From positions 4,095-68,094 of the forward strand of contig NZ_CAMLHM010000016.1 of NCBI RefSeq assembly GCF_946479885.1: DNA of 64,000 nt, given 5' to 3'. A program made the translations under genes and the position numbers. Origin of the DNA: an uncultured Devosia sp. (lineage in GTDB: Bacteria; Pseudomonadota; Alphaproteobacteria; Rhizobiales; Devosiaceae). Below the pieces are notes generated by a model that saw nothing but the letters and a program-made list of their open reading frames with translations, had not been told where the DNA came from and did no database searches. Shown piece after piece: positions 7,111 to 15,685 of this stretch. The number at the start of each line of letters is the position of its first letter. Position 1 is the stretch's first letter.

Positions 7111-8064
7111 CTACTTCTCCACCACGGCGCTCTGGGCGCGTTGCAACAGCATGATGGGCACGACCACCACCACCAGCATGGCCATGGCCACGGCAGCGGC
7201 GCGCGGCCAGTTGGTATTGGTGAAGAACTCGTCCCACAGCACACGGCCGATCATCAGCGTACCGGGCCCGCCGAGCAGGGAAGGGATGACGAATTCGCCG
7301 ATGGCCGGGATGAAGACCAGCATCGAGCCGGCAATGATGCCGGGCATGGAGAGAGGCAGGGTGACCGAGAGGAAGGTGCGCAGCGGCCGCGCGCCCAGGT
7401 CCGCCGAGGCCTCGAACAGGGAGACATCGAGCTTCACCAGCGTCGTATAGAGCGGCAGGATCATGAAGGGCAGGTAGGTGTAGACGATGCCGACATAGAC
7501 GGCGAAATCGGTCTGCATCATCACCAGCGGCTCGATGCCGAACAGCCCCAGGAACTGGTTGATCACGCCATTGCCGCGCATGAAGCCGGTCAGCGCATAG
7601 ACGCGCAGCAGGAACGAGGTGAAAAAGGGCAGCACCACCAGCATCAAGAGGATATTGCGCCAGCGGTCGGGCGCCCGGGCGATGGCATAAGCCATGGGAT
7701 AGCCGATCAGCAGGGTCGCCACCGTGGCGATGGCGGCGATGCGGATCGAGCTCAGATAGGCCGCGACATAGAGATTGTCGGTGAAGAGGCGGATGTAGTT
7801 GGAGAGATGCAGCGTCAGCTGCACCGTGCCCTCTTCGGTCGAGAGCAAAGCCGAATAGGGCGGGCGACCAAACTGCTTGGTGGCCAGCGAAATGCCGAAC
7901 ACCACGGCCAGTGGCACGAGGAAGAACACCAGGAGCCACAGCACCGGCGCGATCAGCACCAGCACACGGCCGGAAATACCGACCTTGGCCAGGCGCCGCT
8001 CCACCGCGTTCCACGGGCGCAGCCGCCGCGGCGGCGGAATGGTGGGTTCGTGCTCGGTGGTCAT
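7111..8064 (-). CDS. potB: polyamine-type ABC transporter permease (PotB/PotH-like)
   Basis: This 317-residue permease has a ~25-residue Pro/Arg-rich cytoplasmic head, six predicted membrane helices and the EAA loop E-A-S-A-D-L-G-A-R-P-L-R-T-F. The P-A-I-G-E-F-V-I-P-S-L-L-G-G stretch is typical of PotB/PotH. ATG 8064 overlaps the stop of the ATPase gene (ATGA), so the gene is translationally coupled to it. It pairs with the next permease as the membrane channel of the importer. Confidence 0.9.
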   Translation of the reverse strand: MTTEHEPTIPPPRRLRPWNAVERRLAKVGISGRVLVLIAPVLWLLVFFLVPLAVVFGISLATKQFGRPPYSALLSTEEGTVQLTLHLSNYIRLFTDNLYVAAYLSSIRIAAIATVATLLIGYPMAYAIARAPDRWRNILLMLVVLPFFTSFLLRVYALTGFMRGNGVINQFLGLFGIEPLVMMQTDFAVYVGIVYTYLPFMILPLYTTLVKLDVSLFEASADLGARPLRTFLSVTLPLSMPGIIAGSMLVFIPAIGEFVIPSLLGGPGTLMIGRVLWDEFFTNTNWPRAAAVAMAMLVVVVVPIMLLQRAQSAVVEK

Positions 8065-9209
8065 ACCGTCAGCACCGATCCGGCATTGTCGGCCCAGGAC
8101 ACGTAGACATGCTCGTCCCAGGTAATGGCATCGGGATTGCCGCGCACCGAATTGGTCTGGCTGACGCGGACACGTTTGCCGCTGTCGAGCACCACCTGGT
8201 AAAGGCTCATGTCGCCGAGATAGGCGATATCTTCCACCATGCCCTTGGTGACGTTGGCGCCGAACTGGCCCTCGGGTTTCTCCCGGCTCACATGCATCTT
8301 TTCGGGGCGGATGGCCCACCACAGAATCTGGTCTGGCGCGCAGTCGACGCCATGGCCGACATAGATGTCGCAACCCAGTTCGGCCGAGCGGATGCGCACA
8401 TGATCCGGCTCGTCCTCGGTCACCACGCCCTCGACCATATTGGCCGAGCCGATGAAGTTGGCGACGAACTTGGAATTGGGAAATTCGTAGATATCGGTGG
8501 GCTCGCCGATCATGGCGATTTCGCCCTGGTTCATCACCCCGATGCGGGTGGCCAGGGTCATGGCCTCTTCCTGGTCGTGGGTGACGACGATGAAGGTGAC
8601 GCCGAGGCTTTCCTGGATCTTGACCAGCTCGAACTGGGTTTCCTCGCGCAGCTTCTTGTCGAGTGCGCCGAGCGGTTCGTCGAGCAGCAAAAGCTTGGGC
8701 CGCTTGGCCAAAGCGCGGGCGAGAGCCACGCGCTGGCGCTGGCCGCCCGAGAGCTGGTGCGGCTTGCGCTTGCCGTAGTCCTGTAGCTTGACGAGGGTCA
8801 GCAGTTCGGCGACGCGGTCCGCAATTTCGCCCTTGGGCATGTGATCGCGCTTGAGGCCATAGGCGATGTTCTGCTCCACATTCATGTGCGGGAACAGCGC
8901 ATAGCTCTGGAACATCATGTTGACGGGGCGGTTATAGGGCGCCACCTGCGTCATGTCCTGGCCGTCGATCTCGATGGTGCCCGAGGTGGGCTGCTCGAAG
9001 CCGGCCAGCATGCGCAACAGGGTAGACTTGCCCGAGCCCGAGCCGCCGAGCAGGCAGAACAGTTCCGACTTGTAGATATCGAGCGAAACGTCATGCACCG
9101 CCGAGACGTCGCCAAATTTCTTGGTGACGTTCTTGATGCGCACGAATGGCTTTGCCTTCGGGTCGCGCCACGGACGGGTTTCAAATGCAAGCTGCGGCTT
9201 CTTGGCCAT
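8061..9209 (-). CDS. potA: polyamine-type ABC transporter ATP-binding protein (PotA/PotG-like)
   Basis: This 382-residue ATPase energises the importer. The nucleotide-binding domain spans residues ~20-250 with Walker [10 protein letters not shown], signature [10 protein letters not shown] and Walker [15 protein letters not shown]-terminal regulatory TOBE/OB-type domain follows ([12 protein letters not shown] onward). It sits between the binding-protein gene (57 bp gap) and the first permease (4-base overlap), the classic order binding protein-ATPase-permease-permease. Confidence 0.93.
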   Translation of the reverse strand: MAKKPQLAFETRPWRDPKAKPFVRIKNVTKKFGDVSAVHDVSLDIYKSELFCLLGGSGSGKSTLLRMLAGFEQPTSGTIEIDGQDMTQVAPYNRPVNMMFQSYALFPHMNVEQNIAYGLKRDHMPKGEIADRVAELLTLVKLQDYGKRKPHQLSGGQRQRVALARALAKRPKLLLLDEPLGALDKKLREETQFELVKIQESLGVTFIVVTHDQEEAMTLATRIGVMNQGEIAMIGEPTDIYEFPNSKFVANFIGSANMVEGVVTEDEPDHVRIRSAELGCDIYVGHGVDCAPDQILWWAIRPEKMHVSREKPEGQFGANVTKGMVEDIAYLGDMSLYQVVLDSGKRVRVSQTNSVRGNPDAITWDEHVYVSWADNAGSVLTV

Positions 9210-9266
9210 TGGCGGACTCTTGAAAGGCTGAAGGGGCGGCTGGTGCCGCCCCTCGGGATAGGTGTC

Positions 9267-10358
9267 TTACTGGCCGGTTTTGATGCGCGTCCAGGTGCGG
9301 GTCAAGACCTCTTCGAAAGCCGGGTCATGCGCCTTCATGACGAAGGCCTTGGCGATGGTCTCGGCCGGCGGGTAGATGCCCGGGTTCGACTTGACCGCTT
9401 CGTCCACGAATTCCAGCGCCGGCAGGTTGGGGTTGGCATAGAAGACGTAGTTGGTGATGGCGGCGACGACTTCCGGCTTGAGGATGTAGTCGATGAACTT
9501 GTGGGCATTTTCCGGATGCGGGGCATCCACCGGGATTGCGAGGAAGTCGAACAGCGTCGCGGCGCCTTCCTTGGGGATCACATACTTGATCTCGACCGGG
9601 GTGGCCGCGGCGGCACCAGCGTCGGCGGCGATGAAGATATCGCCCGAATAGCCCAGCGCCACGCAGATCTCGCCATTGCCGAGGTCGTCGATATACTGGC
9701 TCGAATTGAAGTAGCGGATATAGGGCTTGACCGAGTTCAGCAGGGCTTCGGCCTTGGCGAGGTCTTCTTCGCTTTCCGAATTGGGGTCGAGTCCGAGATA
9801 GTTGAGGGCAATGCCGGTAACTTCGGAGGGGCTGTCGAGCAGGCTGATGCCGCAATCGGCGACCTTGGCGGCAACTTCGGGCTTGAAGATCAGGTCCCAG
9901 CTGTCGACCGGCACGTCGGCGCCGAGCGCCTCGGTGACCTTGGCGACATTGTAGCCGAAGCCGATGGTGTTGATCATGTAGGGCACGGCATGGGCATTAT
10001 CGGGATCCTGCGCCGCGGCAGTGGCCATCACGGCAGGGTCCAGATTGCCCAGATTGGTCAGCTTGGACTTGTCGAGCGGCAGGATCAGCCCGGCCTGGAT
10101 CTGGCGCTCAAGGAAGTTGCCCGAGGGCACGACGATGTCATAGCCCGAATTGCCGGCCAGGAGCTTGGCATCGACGATTTCGTTGTTGTCGTAGACGTCG
10201 TAATTGACCTTGATACCGGTCTCCGCCTCAAAATTGGCGATCGTGTCCTCGGCAATATAGTCGGACCAGTTATAGACATTGAGCACGGCCTCTTCCTGGG
10301 CCAGCGCCGGGCTGGCGACCATGATCGCGCCAAGGGCAAGTGCGAGCGACTTGTTCAT
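9267..10358 (-). CDS. polyamine-type periplasmic binding protein (PotD/PotF-like)
   Basis: This 363-residue binding protein is exported by a Sec signal peptide (hydrophobic core then A-L-A-Q, cleavage near residue 21). The mature start L-N-V-Y-N-W-S-D-Y-I is diagnostic of the PotD/PotF family, in which the tryptophan and serine of this strand line the polyamine site. G-Y-D-I-V-V-P-S-G-N and the C-terminal H-P-E-N-A-H-K-F-I also fit. ATG 10358 follows AAGGAG, which settles the start against a long upstream extension. It is the first gene of the operon and divergent from psuG. Confidence 0.93.
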   Translation of the reverse strand: MNKSLALALGAIMVASPALAQEEAVLNVYNWSDYIAEDTIANFEAETGIKVNYDVYDNNEIVDAKLLAGNSGYDIVVPSGNFLERQIQAGLILPLDKSKLTNLGNLDPAVMATAAAQDPDNAHAVPYMINTIGFGYNVAKVTEALGADVPVDSWDLIFKPEVAAKVADCGISLLDSPSEVTGIALNYLGLDPNSESEEDLAKAEALLNSVKPYIRYFNSSQYIDDLGNGEICVALGYSGDIFIAADAGAAAATPVEIKYVIPKEGAATLFDFLAIPVDAPHPENAHKFIDYILKPEVVAAITNYVFYANPNLPALEFVDEAVKSNPGIYPPAETIAKAFVMKAHDPAFEEVLTRTWTRIKTGQ

Positions 10359-10779
10359 CTGGATTGAGCTCCTTCGGAAAGTTCTGGTTTTTGGTTGGCG
10401 CGGGCGCGGCAGGACAGGAGCGCCGAAGCGCGACATCAGTCTCGGGCGCTCATCTGGGAGTGCCCGGATCATCCGATCCGGTCTGGCATGCTGGTACGGA
10501 AAAAGAGCGCTCGGAAGCGCTGGGCATATCGGCGGAACTGGGCCCGGAGCCGGGCGCGTATCGATCGGCGCGCGAAGCGCGACCACCAATGACCGTCTGC
10601 AGCGAAGTGCCCTTTCCACGCTGGCGTTTGTGGGGGCAACCTAGAACCAAAAAGCAGGGGCGACAAGCGTAGAGGGGCGAAGTTTTCGCAGCTATTGACG
10701 CCATCAACCAACAAGGCGCAAAACCCGCGGCAACAGAGGGCGCACGGCCCATAACCACACAAGACCAGCGAGTGATCCG
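10359..10779. other. 421 bp divergent intergenic region
   Basis: It separates the polyamine transporter operon from psuG and must hold both promoters. Related short motifs ending G-A-A-G-C-G-C-G-A-C recur near 10423 and 10572. No convincing gene, riboswitch or clear -35/-10 pair was identified by eye. Confidence 0.5.
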
Positions 10780-11727
10780 ATGAGCGCCAAGGCCTATCTT
10801 TCCATCAGCCCCGAGGTGAAGAAGGCGCTCGCCGACGGCAAGCCGGTGGTGGCGCTGGAATCGACCATCATCACCCATGGCATGCCCTATCCGCAGAACC
10901 TGGACATGGCCAAGAATGTCGAGGCGGTGATCCGCAAGCATGGCGCGGTGCCGGCCACCATCGCCATCATGGATGGACGCTTCTGCGTGGGCGTTTCCGG
11001 CGAGGACCTGGAGCGCCTGGCGCTCGAGGGTGGCAAGGCCGCCAAGGCGTCGCGGCGCGATGTCAGTGCGCTCTTGGTCAAGGGCGCCATTGCCGGCACC
11101 ACCGTCGCCACCACCATGCAGATCGCCGCCCTGGCCGGCATCCACGTGTTCGCCACCGGTGGCATTGGCGGGGTGCATCGCGGTGCCGAGGAGACGTTCG
11201 ATATCTCTGCCGACCTCGAGGAACTGGGGCGCACGCCCGTTGCCGTGGTGTGCGCCGGCGCCAAGTCGATCCTTGATATCGGCAAGACGCTCGAAGTGCT
11301 CGAAACCAATGGCGTACCCGTCATCGGCTATGGCACCGATGAATTCCCGGCCTTCTGGGCGCGCCAGAGCGGCCACAAGGTCGATCACCGCTTTGATGAT
11401 GTCGCCGATATCGCCCGCGTCGTCACCATGCAGACAGATCTGGGCCTGGGCGGCGTCCTGGTGGCCAATCCGATCCCCGAGGCGGATGCGCTCGATCCGT
11501 CGGCCATCGAGGCGCGCATTGCCGAAGCCATCCGTGGCGCCGAGCAGGAAGGCGTGTCGCGCAAGGACCTCACCCCGTTCCTGCTCAAGCGCATCTTCGA
11601 ATTGACCGACGGCAAGTCGCTGGTCTCCAACATCGCGCTGGTCGAAAACAATGCCAAGGTTGCGGCGCAGATCGCCGTCGCCATGGCCGCCCGCGCCACG
11701 CCCAAGCCGGCTGTCCGCCGCGCATGA
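10780..11727 (+). CDS. psuG: pseudouridine-5'-phosphate glycosidase
   Basis: This 315-residue PsuG cleaves pseudouridine 5'-phosphate to uracil and ribose 5-phosphate, using a Lys adduct and a Mn2+ site. Family hallmarks are V-A-L-E-S-T-I-I-T-H-G-M-P-Y-P near the N-terminus, the catalytic-region stretch F-A-T-G-G-I-G-G-V-H-R-G-A, and G-Y-G-T-D-E-F-P-A-F. Its length is typical. It overlaps the downstream kinase gene by four bases, giving the usual psuG-psuK pair for salvage of pseudouridine from RNA turnover. Confidence 0.96.
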   Translation: MSAKAYLSISPEVKKALADGKPVVALESTIITHGMPYPQNLDMAKNVEAVIRKHGAVPATIAIMDGRFCVGVSGEDLERLALEGGKAAKASRRDVSALLVKGAIAGTTVATTMQIAALAGIHVFATGGIGGVHRGAEETFDISADLEELGRTPVAVVCAGAKSILDIGKTLEVLETNGVPVIGYGTDEFPAFWARQSGHKVDHRFDDVADIARVVTMQTDLGLGGVLVANPIPEADALDPSAIEARIAEAIRGAEQEGVSRKDLTPFLLKRIFELTDGKSLVSNIALVENNAKVAAQIAVAMAARATPKPAVRRA

Positions 11728-12608
11728 ACAGTCGGGTCCTGGTCGTCGGTGACGTGATGACCGATGTCATCGTCGTTCCCGAAGGCCCCATCGTCAAAGG
11801 CAGCGACCGCCGGGCCACCGTTCGGAGCAGGCCGGGTGGTTCGGGCGCCAATCAGGCCGTGTGGCTGGGTGCCATGGGTGCCGACGTGGTGTTCGCAGCC
11901 CGGGTCGGCGCCGACGACAAGGCGATGTATGAGAATTACTTCCGCGGGCTGGGCGTCGTGCCGGTGCTGGCCGGAGACCGCGAGCAGCCCTCGGGCGTCC
12001 TCGTCACCATCGTCGATCCGGACGGCGAGCGCAGCTTCCTCACCGATCGCGGCGCCAATCTCAACCTGTCGCCTGATGACCTCAATGCGAGCCTGCTCGA
12101 CGATATCGGCATGGTCATGGTCTCGGGCTACAGCTTCTTCGCCCCCGGTCCGCGCGCCGCGGTGCAGGGCCTGTTTACCGCGGCGCGAGCCCGCGGCATC
12201 GCCGTTGCGGTCGATCCGGCCTCAGTCGGATTCCTGGTGGAAGTTGGTGCTGCGCAATTCCTCGACTGGACCTCCGGCGCCGACTGGATCTTCTCCAATG
12301 AAAGCGAAGCTGAAGCGCTGACCGGAATTGTCGGCTACGAAGCGCAGATGAGAGCGCTGGGTGAGCGCTTTGGCACCGTGCTGATCAAGCGCGGGCGGCT
12401 GGGCGCGGCACTGGGCGGTGGTGACGGCGTCCGCGTCCTGCTGCCGGCGCCTGAGGTGAGGGTGGTCGACTCCACAGGCGCCGGCGACGCCTTCGCGGCT
12501 GGTTTCATTGCCGCGCATCTGGCCGGGGAAAACGAGGCGACCGCATTGGCAAAGGGCATCGCCGCGGGGGCGAAGGCCGTGCAGTCGATTGGCGGGCAGC
12601 CAGGCTAG
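11724..12608 (+). CDS. psuK: PfkB-family sugar kinase, probable pseudouridine kinase
   Basis: This 294-residue PfkB/ribokinase-family enzyme has the N-terminal family signature around P-G-G-S-G-A-N-Q-A-V-W-L-G-A-M-G and the C-terminal signature D-S-T-G-A-G-D-A-F-A-A-G-F, whose aspartate is the catalytic base. The ATGA overlap with psuG makes pseudouridine the likely substrate; its product would feed PsuG. Sequence alone would also allow another nucleoside or sugar kinase. Confidence 0.88.
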   Translation: MNSRVLVVGDVMTDVIVVPEGPIVKGSDRRATVRSRPGGSGANQAVWLGAMGADVVFAARVGADDKAMYENYFRGLGVVPVLAGDREQPSGVLVTIVDPDGERSFLTDRGANLNLSPDDLNASLLDDIGMVMVSGYSFFAPGPRAAVQGLFTAARARGIAVAVDPASVGFLVEVGAAQFLDWTSGADWIFSNESEAEALTGIVGYEAQMRALGERFGTVLIKRGRLGAALGGGDGVRVLLPAPEVRVVDSTGAGDAFAAGFIAAHLAGENEATALAKGIAAGAKAVQSIGGQPG

Positions 12609-12668
12609 GGACGGGGGTCCCATTGTCGTGCAGAACTCGGTGCGCGCTGCGCCACGAGTGGAGCCCAT

Positions 12669-12817
12669 CCTCCCCCGCCTGCGGTGGAGGGGGACCGCCG
12701 AGAGGCGGTGGAGGGGGGTGCCCCCCTCGATGTTCGGGACAACATTTGTCCTGCGCGTGAGACTCCCCTCTCCACCACGCTTCGCGTGGTCCCCCTCTCC
12801 CGTAAACGGGAGAGGAA
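12669..12817. repeat. inverted pair of two-hairpin palindromic repeats (family B)
   Basis: Copy one (12669-12718) is C-run hairpin, then GGGGGACC, then a second hairpin (CCGCC-GAGA-GGCGG) and TGGAGGGGGG. Copy two (12763-12817, opposite strand) has the same plan: CTCTCCC-GTTTAC-GGGAGAG, GGGGACC, a CCACGC-GAA-GCGTGG hairpin and TGGAGAGGGG. The stems differ by compensating changes, so structure is kept rather than sequence. The 45 bp spacer includes GGACAA-CAT-TTGTCC. Confidence 0.75.
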
Positions 12818-12867
12818 TGACCGCGGCACGCCTTCAGCAAGAATTTCGCACTGCTCCAAAAACCGGC

Positions 12868-12928
12868 ACCCCGAGACGGCTTCCGTCTCATGTTTTTGTT
12901 TACTCAGGGGCGAAAGCCGTCTCGGGGT
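12868..12928 (+). terminator. nested hairpin / probable psuGK terminator
   Basis: GAGACGG-CTT-CCGTCTC (12873-12889) is followed by ATGTTTTTGTTT, a plausible Rho-independent terminator about 265 bp after psuK. The left arm is also part of a longer perfect 15-bp inverted repeat, ACCCCGAGACGGCTT at 12868-12882 with its complement at 12914-12928. The two folds exclude each other. Confidence 0.5.
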
Positions 12929-13111
12929 CCGCCCGTTGCCATCTTGGCATACGGCCCGTTGCTGCCCTCTTGGGCATGCGACCACGACAACCCGGCGGCG
13001 CCTGCGCTCGCCAGGCGGCGCCTTTGCACGCCGCCGCAATTCCAACCCATGCGCAAGCCAGCTTGCCCGGCCCGGCCACGGCGTGGCACACCATCAACGC
13101 GGAGACACCAC

Positions 13112-13594
13112 ATGAAGCGCTTGCTTGCCCTATTCGCTACCAGCCTCGTCCTGACTGCCCCCGCTTTTGCCGACGGCAAGGTCTATGTGCAGTTGCCCGA
13201 CCTGACCGGCTTCAGCGGGGCCGAGGCCGAGACCTTCCTCAACGAAGTGGTGCTCGCCAATGTCGTCTCGTCCAACTGCGAGGACTTTGCCGTCACCGAC
13301 GAGGAATGGTCGCTGCTGACCGACTCGGCCGATATCCTGGCGCGTGGACAACTGCGCCTCAGCGTCGATGACTATGATAGCCAGTACTACGGGCCGGCCT
13401 TCGATGCGCTCGATCAGGCCGATGCCTGTGCCACACACGGGCCGCAGGTGCAGCCTGTTATCGACAAGCTCGTCGAGCTGGGCGGCGCGCGCGAGGCGCT
13501 GCCCGATCAGGATGCCGCCTACCAGGCCGAGCAGGCCCGCCAGTTGGGGTGGGACGCGATGGCCCTAACACCAGGAAAGACCAAGAAAAAATGA
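13112..13594 (+). CDS. small secreted protein of unknown function
   Basis: This 160-residue protein has a clear Sec signal peptide (M-K-R-L-L-A-L-F-A-T, ending A-F-A before Asp-Gly near residue 22). The mature part is acidic and contains two cysteines (S-S-N-C-E-D and D-A-C-A-T-H) that could form a disulfide in the periplasm; the tail is lysine-rich. ATG 13112 with GGAG upstream gives the signal peptide directly at the start, so longer upstream readings are rejected. It overlaps the next gene by four bases. I do not recognise a family. Confidence 0.75.
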   Translation: MKRLLALFATSLVLTAPAFADGKVYVQLPDLTGFSGAEAETFLNEVVLANVVSSNCEDFAVTDEEWSLLTDSADILARGQLRLSVDDYDSQYYGPAFDALDQADACATHGPQVQPVIDKLVELGGAREALPDQDAAYQAEQARQLGWDAMALTPGKTKKK

Positions 13595-13953
13595 GCGTCG
13601 TCGCTATCATCCTCGTCGCCCTCGTGGCGCTGCTGCACGTCTATATCCTCGTCCTCGAAATGTTCTTGTGGACCGCGCCGCAAGGTCGGAAGGCTTTTGG
13701 CTCCACGCCGGAATTCGCCGAGCAGACCAAGGTGCTGGCGGCCAATCAGGGGCTCTATAACGGATTTCTCGCGGCGGGCCTGATCTGGTCGCTGCTGCAT
13801 CCGCAGCCGGAATTTGCCTGGCAGATCGCCATGTTCTTCCTGGCCTGCGTGGCCGTGGCCGGCATCTATGGCGCAGCCACGGCCAGCCGGAAGATCATCT
13901 TCGTCCAGACCGTGCCGGCTGTTATCGCCATGCTGGCGGTGATGTATTTGTAG
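13591..13953 (+). CDS. DUF1304 family membrane protein
   Basis: This 120-residue protein has four hydrophobic segments and matches the DUF1304 pattern: H-V-Y-I-L-V-L-E-M-F-L-W in helix 1, F-A-E-Q-T-K-V-L-A-A-N-Q-G-L-Y-N-G-F-L-A-A-G leading into helix 2, and a C-terminal I-I-F-V-Q-T-V-P-A. Function of the family is unknown. ATG 13591 overlaps the stop of the secreted-protein gene (ATGA), so the two are probably co-expressed. Confidence 0.9.
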   Translation: MSVVAIILVALVALLHVYILVLEMFLWTAPQGRKAFGSTPEFAEQTKVLAANQGLYNGFLAAGLIWSLLHPQPEFAWQIAMFFLACVAVAGIYGAATASRKIIFVQTVPAVIAMLAVMYL

Positions 13954-13956
13954 CCC

Positions 13957-14145
13957 ATGCCGTCGCTCGAGGAGGTCGAAGCGACCGTTCAGAGGATGGA
14001 GCAGCGCTACGGCGGCTCCATCCATTTTGCGGCGTACAGGGCTGTGTGCCTGCGGTTTGAAGTCGATCTGGATGATCGGCGCGACCTCGCCTTGGCCAAG
14101 TCCGCCGCGCTTATGCTGATCAAACAGCTCGAAGGCGAGGTCTAG
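13957..14145 (+). CDS. 62-residue hypothetical protein
   Basis: A small, mostly helical acidic protein (E-E-V-E-A-T-V-Q-R-M-E-Q-R near the start) beginning three bases after the DUF1304 stop codon, so probably third in that operon. Its TAG shares the tetranucleotide CTAG with the TAG of the M20 peptidase on the opposite strand. No upstream ribosome site is obvious, so translation would depend on coupling. No family was recognised. Confidence 0.5.
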   Translation: MPSLEEVEATVQRMEQRYGGSIHFAAYRAVCLRFEVDLDDRRDLALAKSAALMLIKQLEGEV

Positions 14146-15536
14146 CCGGCCAGGCTTGCCAGAACCCGCACCCAGCTGCGGATGCCGCGGTGGTAGCTGT
14201 CGAGGTCGTACTTTTCGTTGGGCGAGTGGATCTGGTCGTCCACATGGGCGAAGCCGATCAACAGGGTATCGAGCCCCAGGATGCGCTTGAAATCGCCGGC
14301 CACCGGGATCGAGCCGCCCGAGCCGGTGATGACCGCCTGCTTGCCCCATTCACCCGATAGCCCGGCCAGCGCCTGGCGCAGATGCACGCCGTCCGATGGT
14401 ACGGTGATGGCCGGCGAGCCGCCATGAGCGTGGAATTTGACCGAGCAGTCCGCCGGGATCATGGCCTCGACATGCTTGCGGAACGCCGCGCGGATCTTGT
14501 CGGGCTGCATGCCTGAGACCAGCCGGAACGAGATCTTGGCGCTGGCCTTGGCCGGGATCACGGTCTTGAAGCCGTCGCCGGTATAGCCGCCGATCATGCC
14601 GTTGATCTCGCAGGTCGGCCGGGCCCATAGCATTTCGAGCACGGAGCGGTCCTGTTCGCCGGCGGGTATCGAGAGACCCGCTTCGCCCAGGAACCTGGCC
14701 TGGTCGAAACCGAGACCCGCCCACTGTGCCTTGAGTTCGGGGCTGATCTCGGCCACGTCGTCGTAAAAGCCTGGCAGGGTCACGCTGCCGTCGGGGGCGC
14801 GCAGGCTGGCGATAATCTCTGATAGCAGCTGGTTGGGGTTGCGCGCCGCATTGCCGAACATGCCCGAATGAAGGTCCTTGTCAGCGCAGGTGATCTCGAT
14901 CTCCTCGGCGACGAGGCCGCGCAGCATGGTGGTGATCGAGGGGGTCTGGCGGTCCCACATGTCGGTGTCGCAGACCAGCGCGATATCGGCGGCGGCCAGT
15001 TCGGCGCGGTTGGCCTCCATGAAGGGCGGCAGGTTCTTGCCGCCGCTCTCTTCCTCGCCCTCCAGCATCAGCGAGACCTTGACCGGCAAGCCGCCGGTCA
15101 CCGTCTTCCAGGCGCGGCAGGCTTCGATGAAGGTCAGCATCTGGCCCTTGTCGTCGGAGGCGCCGCGCGCCACGATGATCTTGCGGCCCTGCGCGTCGGT
15201 CTTGAGCACCGGCTCGAACGGGTCGGTGTGCCAGAGATCAAGCGGGTCGACGGGCTGCACGTCATAATGGGCGTAGAACAGCACATGCGGGCCGGCCTGT
15301 TCGGGGCCATGCGCCACAACGACGGGGTGGCCCGGCGTGGGGCGCGCCGCCGCATCAAAGCCGAGGCCGTTCAGTTCGGCGGCAATCCAGTCGGCGGCGC
15401 GCAGGCATTCAGCGGCATAGGCCGGATCGGTGGAGATGGACTTGATGCGCAGCAGCGCATAGAGGCGCTCGAGGCTCTGGTCGAGCCCGGCATCGACGCT
15501 GGCAAGGACGGCATCGAGTTGGCTGGTGGTGGTCAT
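14142..15536 (-). CDS. M20 family dipeptidase
   Basis: This 464-residue zinc peptidase is of the M20/M25/M40 family (dipeptidase or carnosinase-like branch). The binuclear metal ligands are visible in order: His and Asp in Y-A-H-Y-D-V-Q-P-V, Asp in A-S-D-D-K-G, Glu-Glu in E-G-E-E-E-S-G, Asp in C-D-T-D-M-W and His in G-F-A-H-V-D-D-Q-I-H-S-P-N-E. The lid/dimerisation domain lies between. Without a signal peptide it is cytosolic and should cleave short peptides. It is convergent with the small genes at 13112-14145 and divergent from the GntR regulator. Confidence 0.93.
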   Translation of the reverse strand: MTTTSQLDAVLASVDAGLDQSLERLYALLRIKSISTDPAYAAECLRAADWIAAELNGLGFDAAARPTPGHPVVVAHGPEQAGPHVLFYAHYDVQPVDPLDLWHTDPFEPVLKTDAQGRKIIVARGASDDKGQMLTFIEACRAWKTVTGGLPVKVSLMLEGEEESGGKNLPPFMEANRAELAAADIALVCDTDMWDRQTPSITTMLRGLVAEEIEITCADKDLHSGMFGNAARNPNQLLSEIIASLRAPDGSVTLPGFYDDVAEISPELKAQWAGLGFDQARFLGEAGLSIPAGEQDRSVLEMLWARPTCEINGMIGGYTGDGFKTVIPAKASAKISFRLVSGMQPDKIRAAFRKHVEAMIPADCSVKFHAHGGSPAITVPSDGVHLRQALAGLSGEWGKQAVITGSGGSIPVAGDFKRILGLDTLLIGFAHVDDQIHSPNEKYDLDSYHRGIRSWVRVLASLAG

Positions 15537-15685
15537 GCGGCTGATTCCCTATTTGCCGCTACACTCGCCGCCGTCAGCGCCCCTGTCCAGCACCGGTTGC
15601 CCTGCGGCTTCGGGTCGGATAGTTCATATAGTAACACTAATGCGGCCAGGGGGACTGGCGGCGCCGAACGGCAAGGGAGCCGCCA

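Larger units (their letters stand above)
12609..13111. other. 503 bp repeat-rich intergenic region
   Basis: It lies between psuK and a small secreted-protein gene. Its first part holds an inverted pair of palindromic repeats (12669-12817), then a nested hairpin with a T-rich tract (12868-12928). The rest, up to the GGAG ribosome site at 13101, is GC-rich and shows only minor hairpins. Open frames here continue through the repeats and look non-coding. Confidence 0.6.

Noticed and set aside
12508..13371. Long plus-strand open frames through the psuK-downstream gap
   Set aside because: They run across palindromic repeats and out of frame with the signal-peptide gene at 13112.
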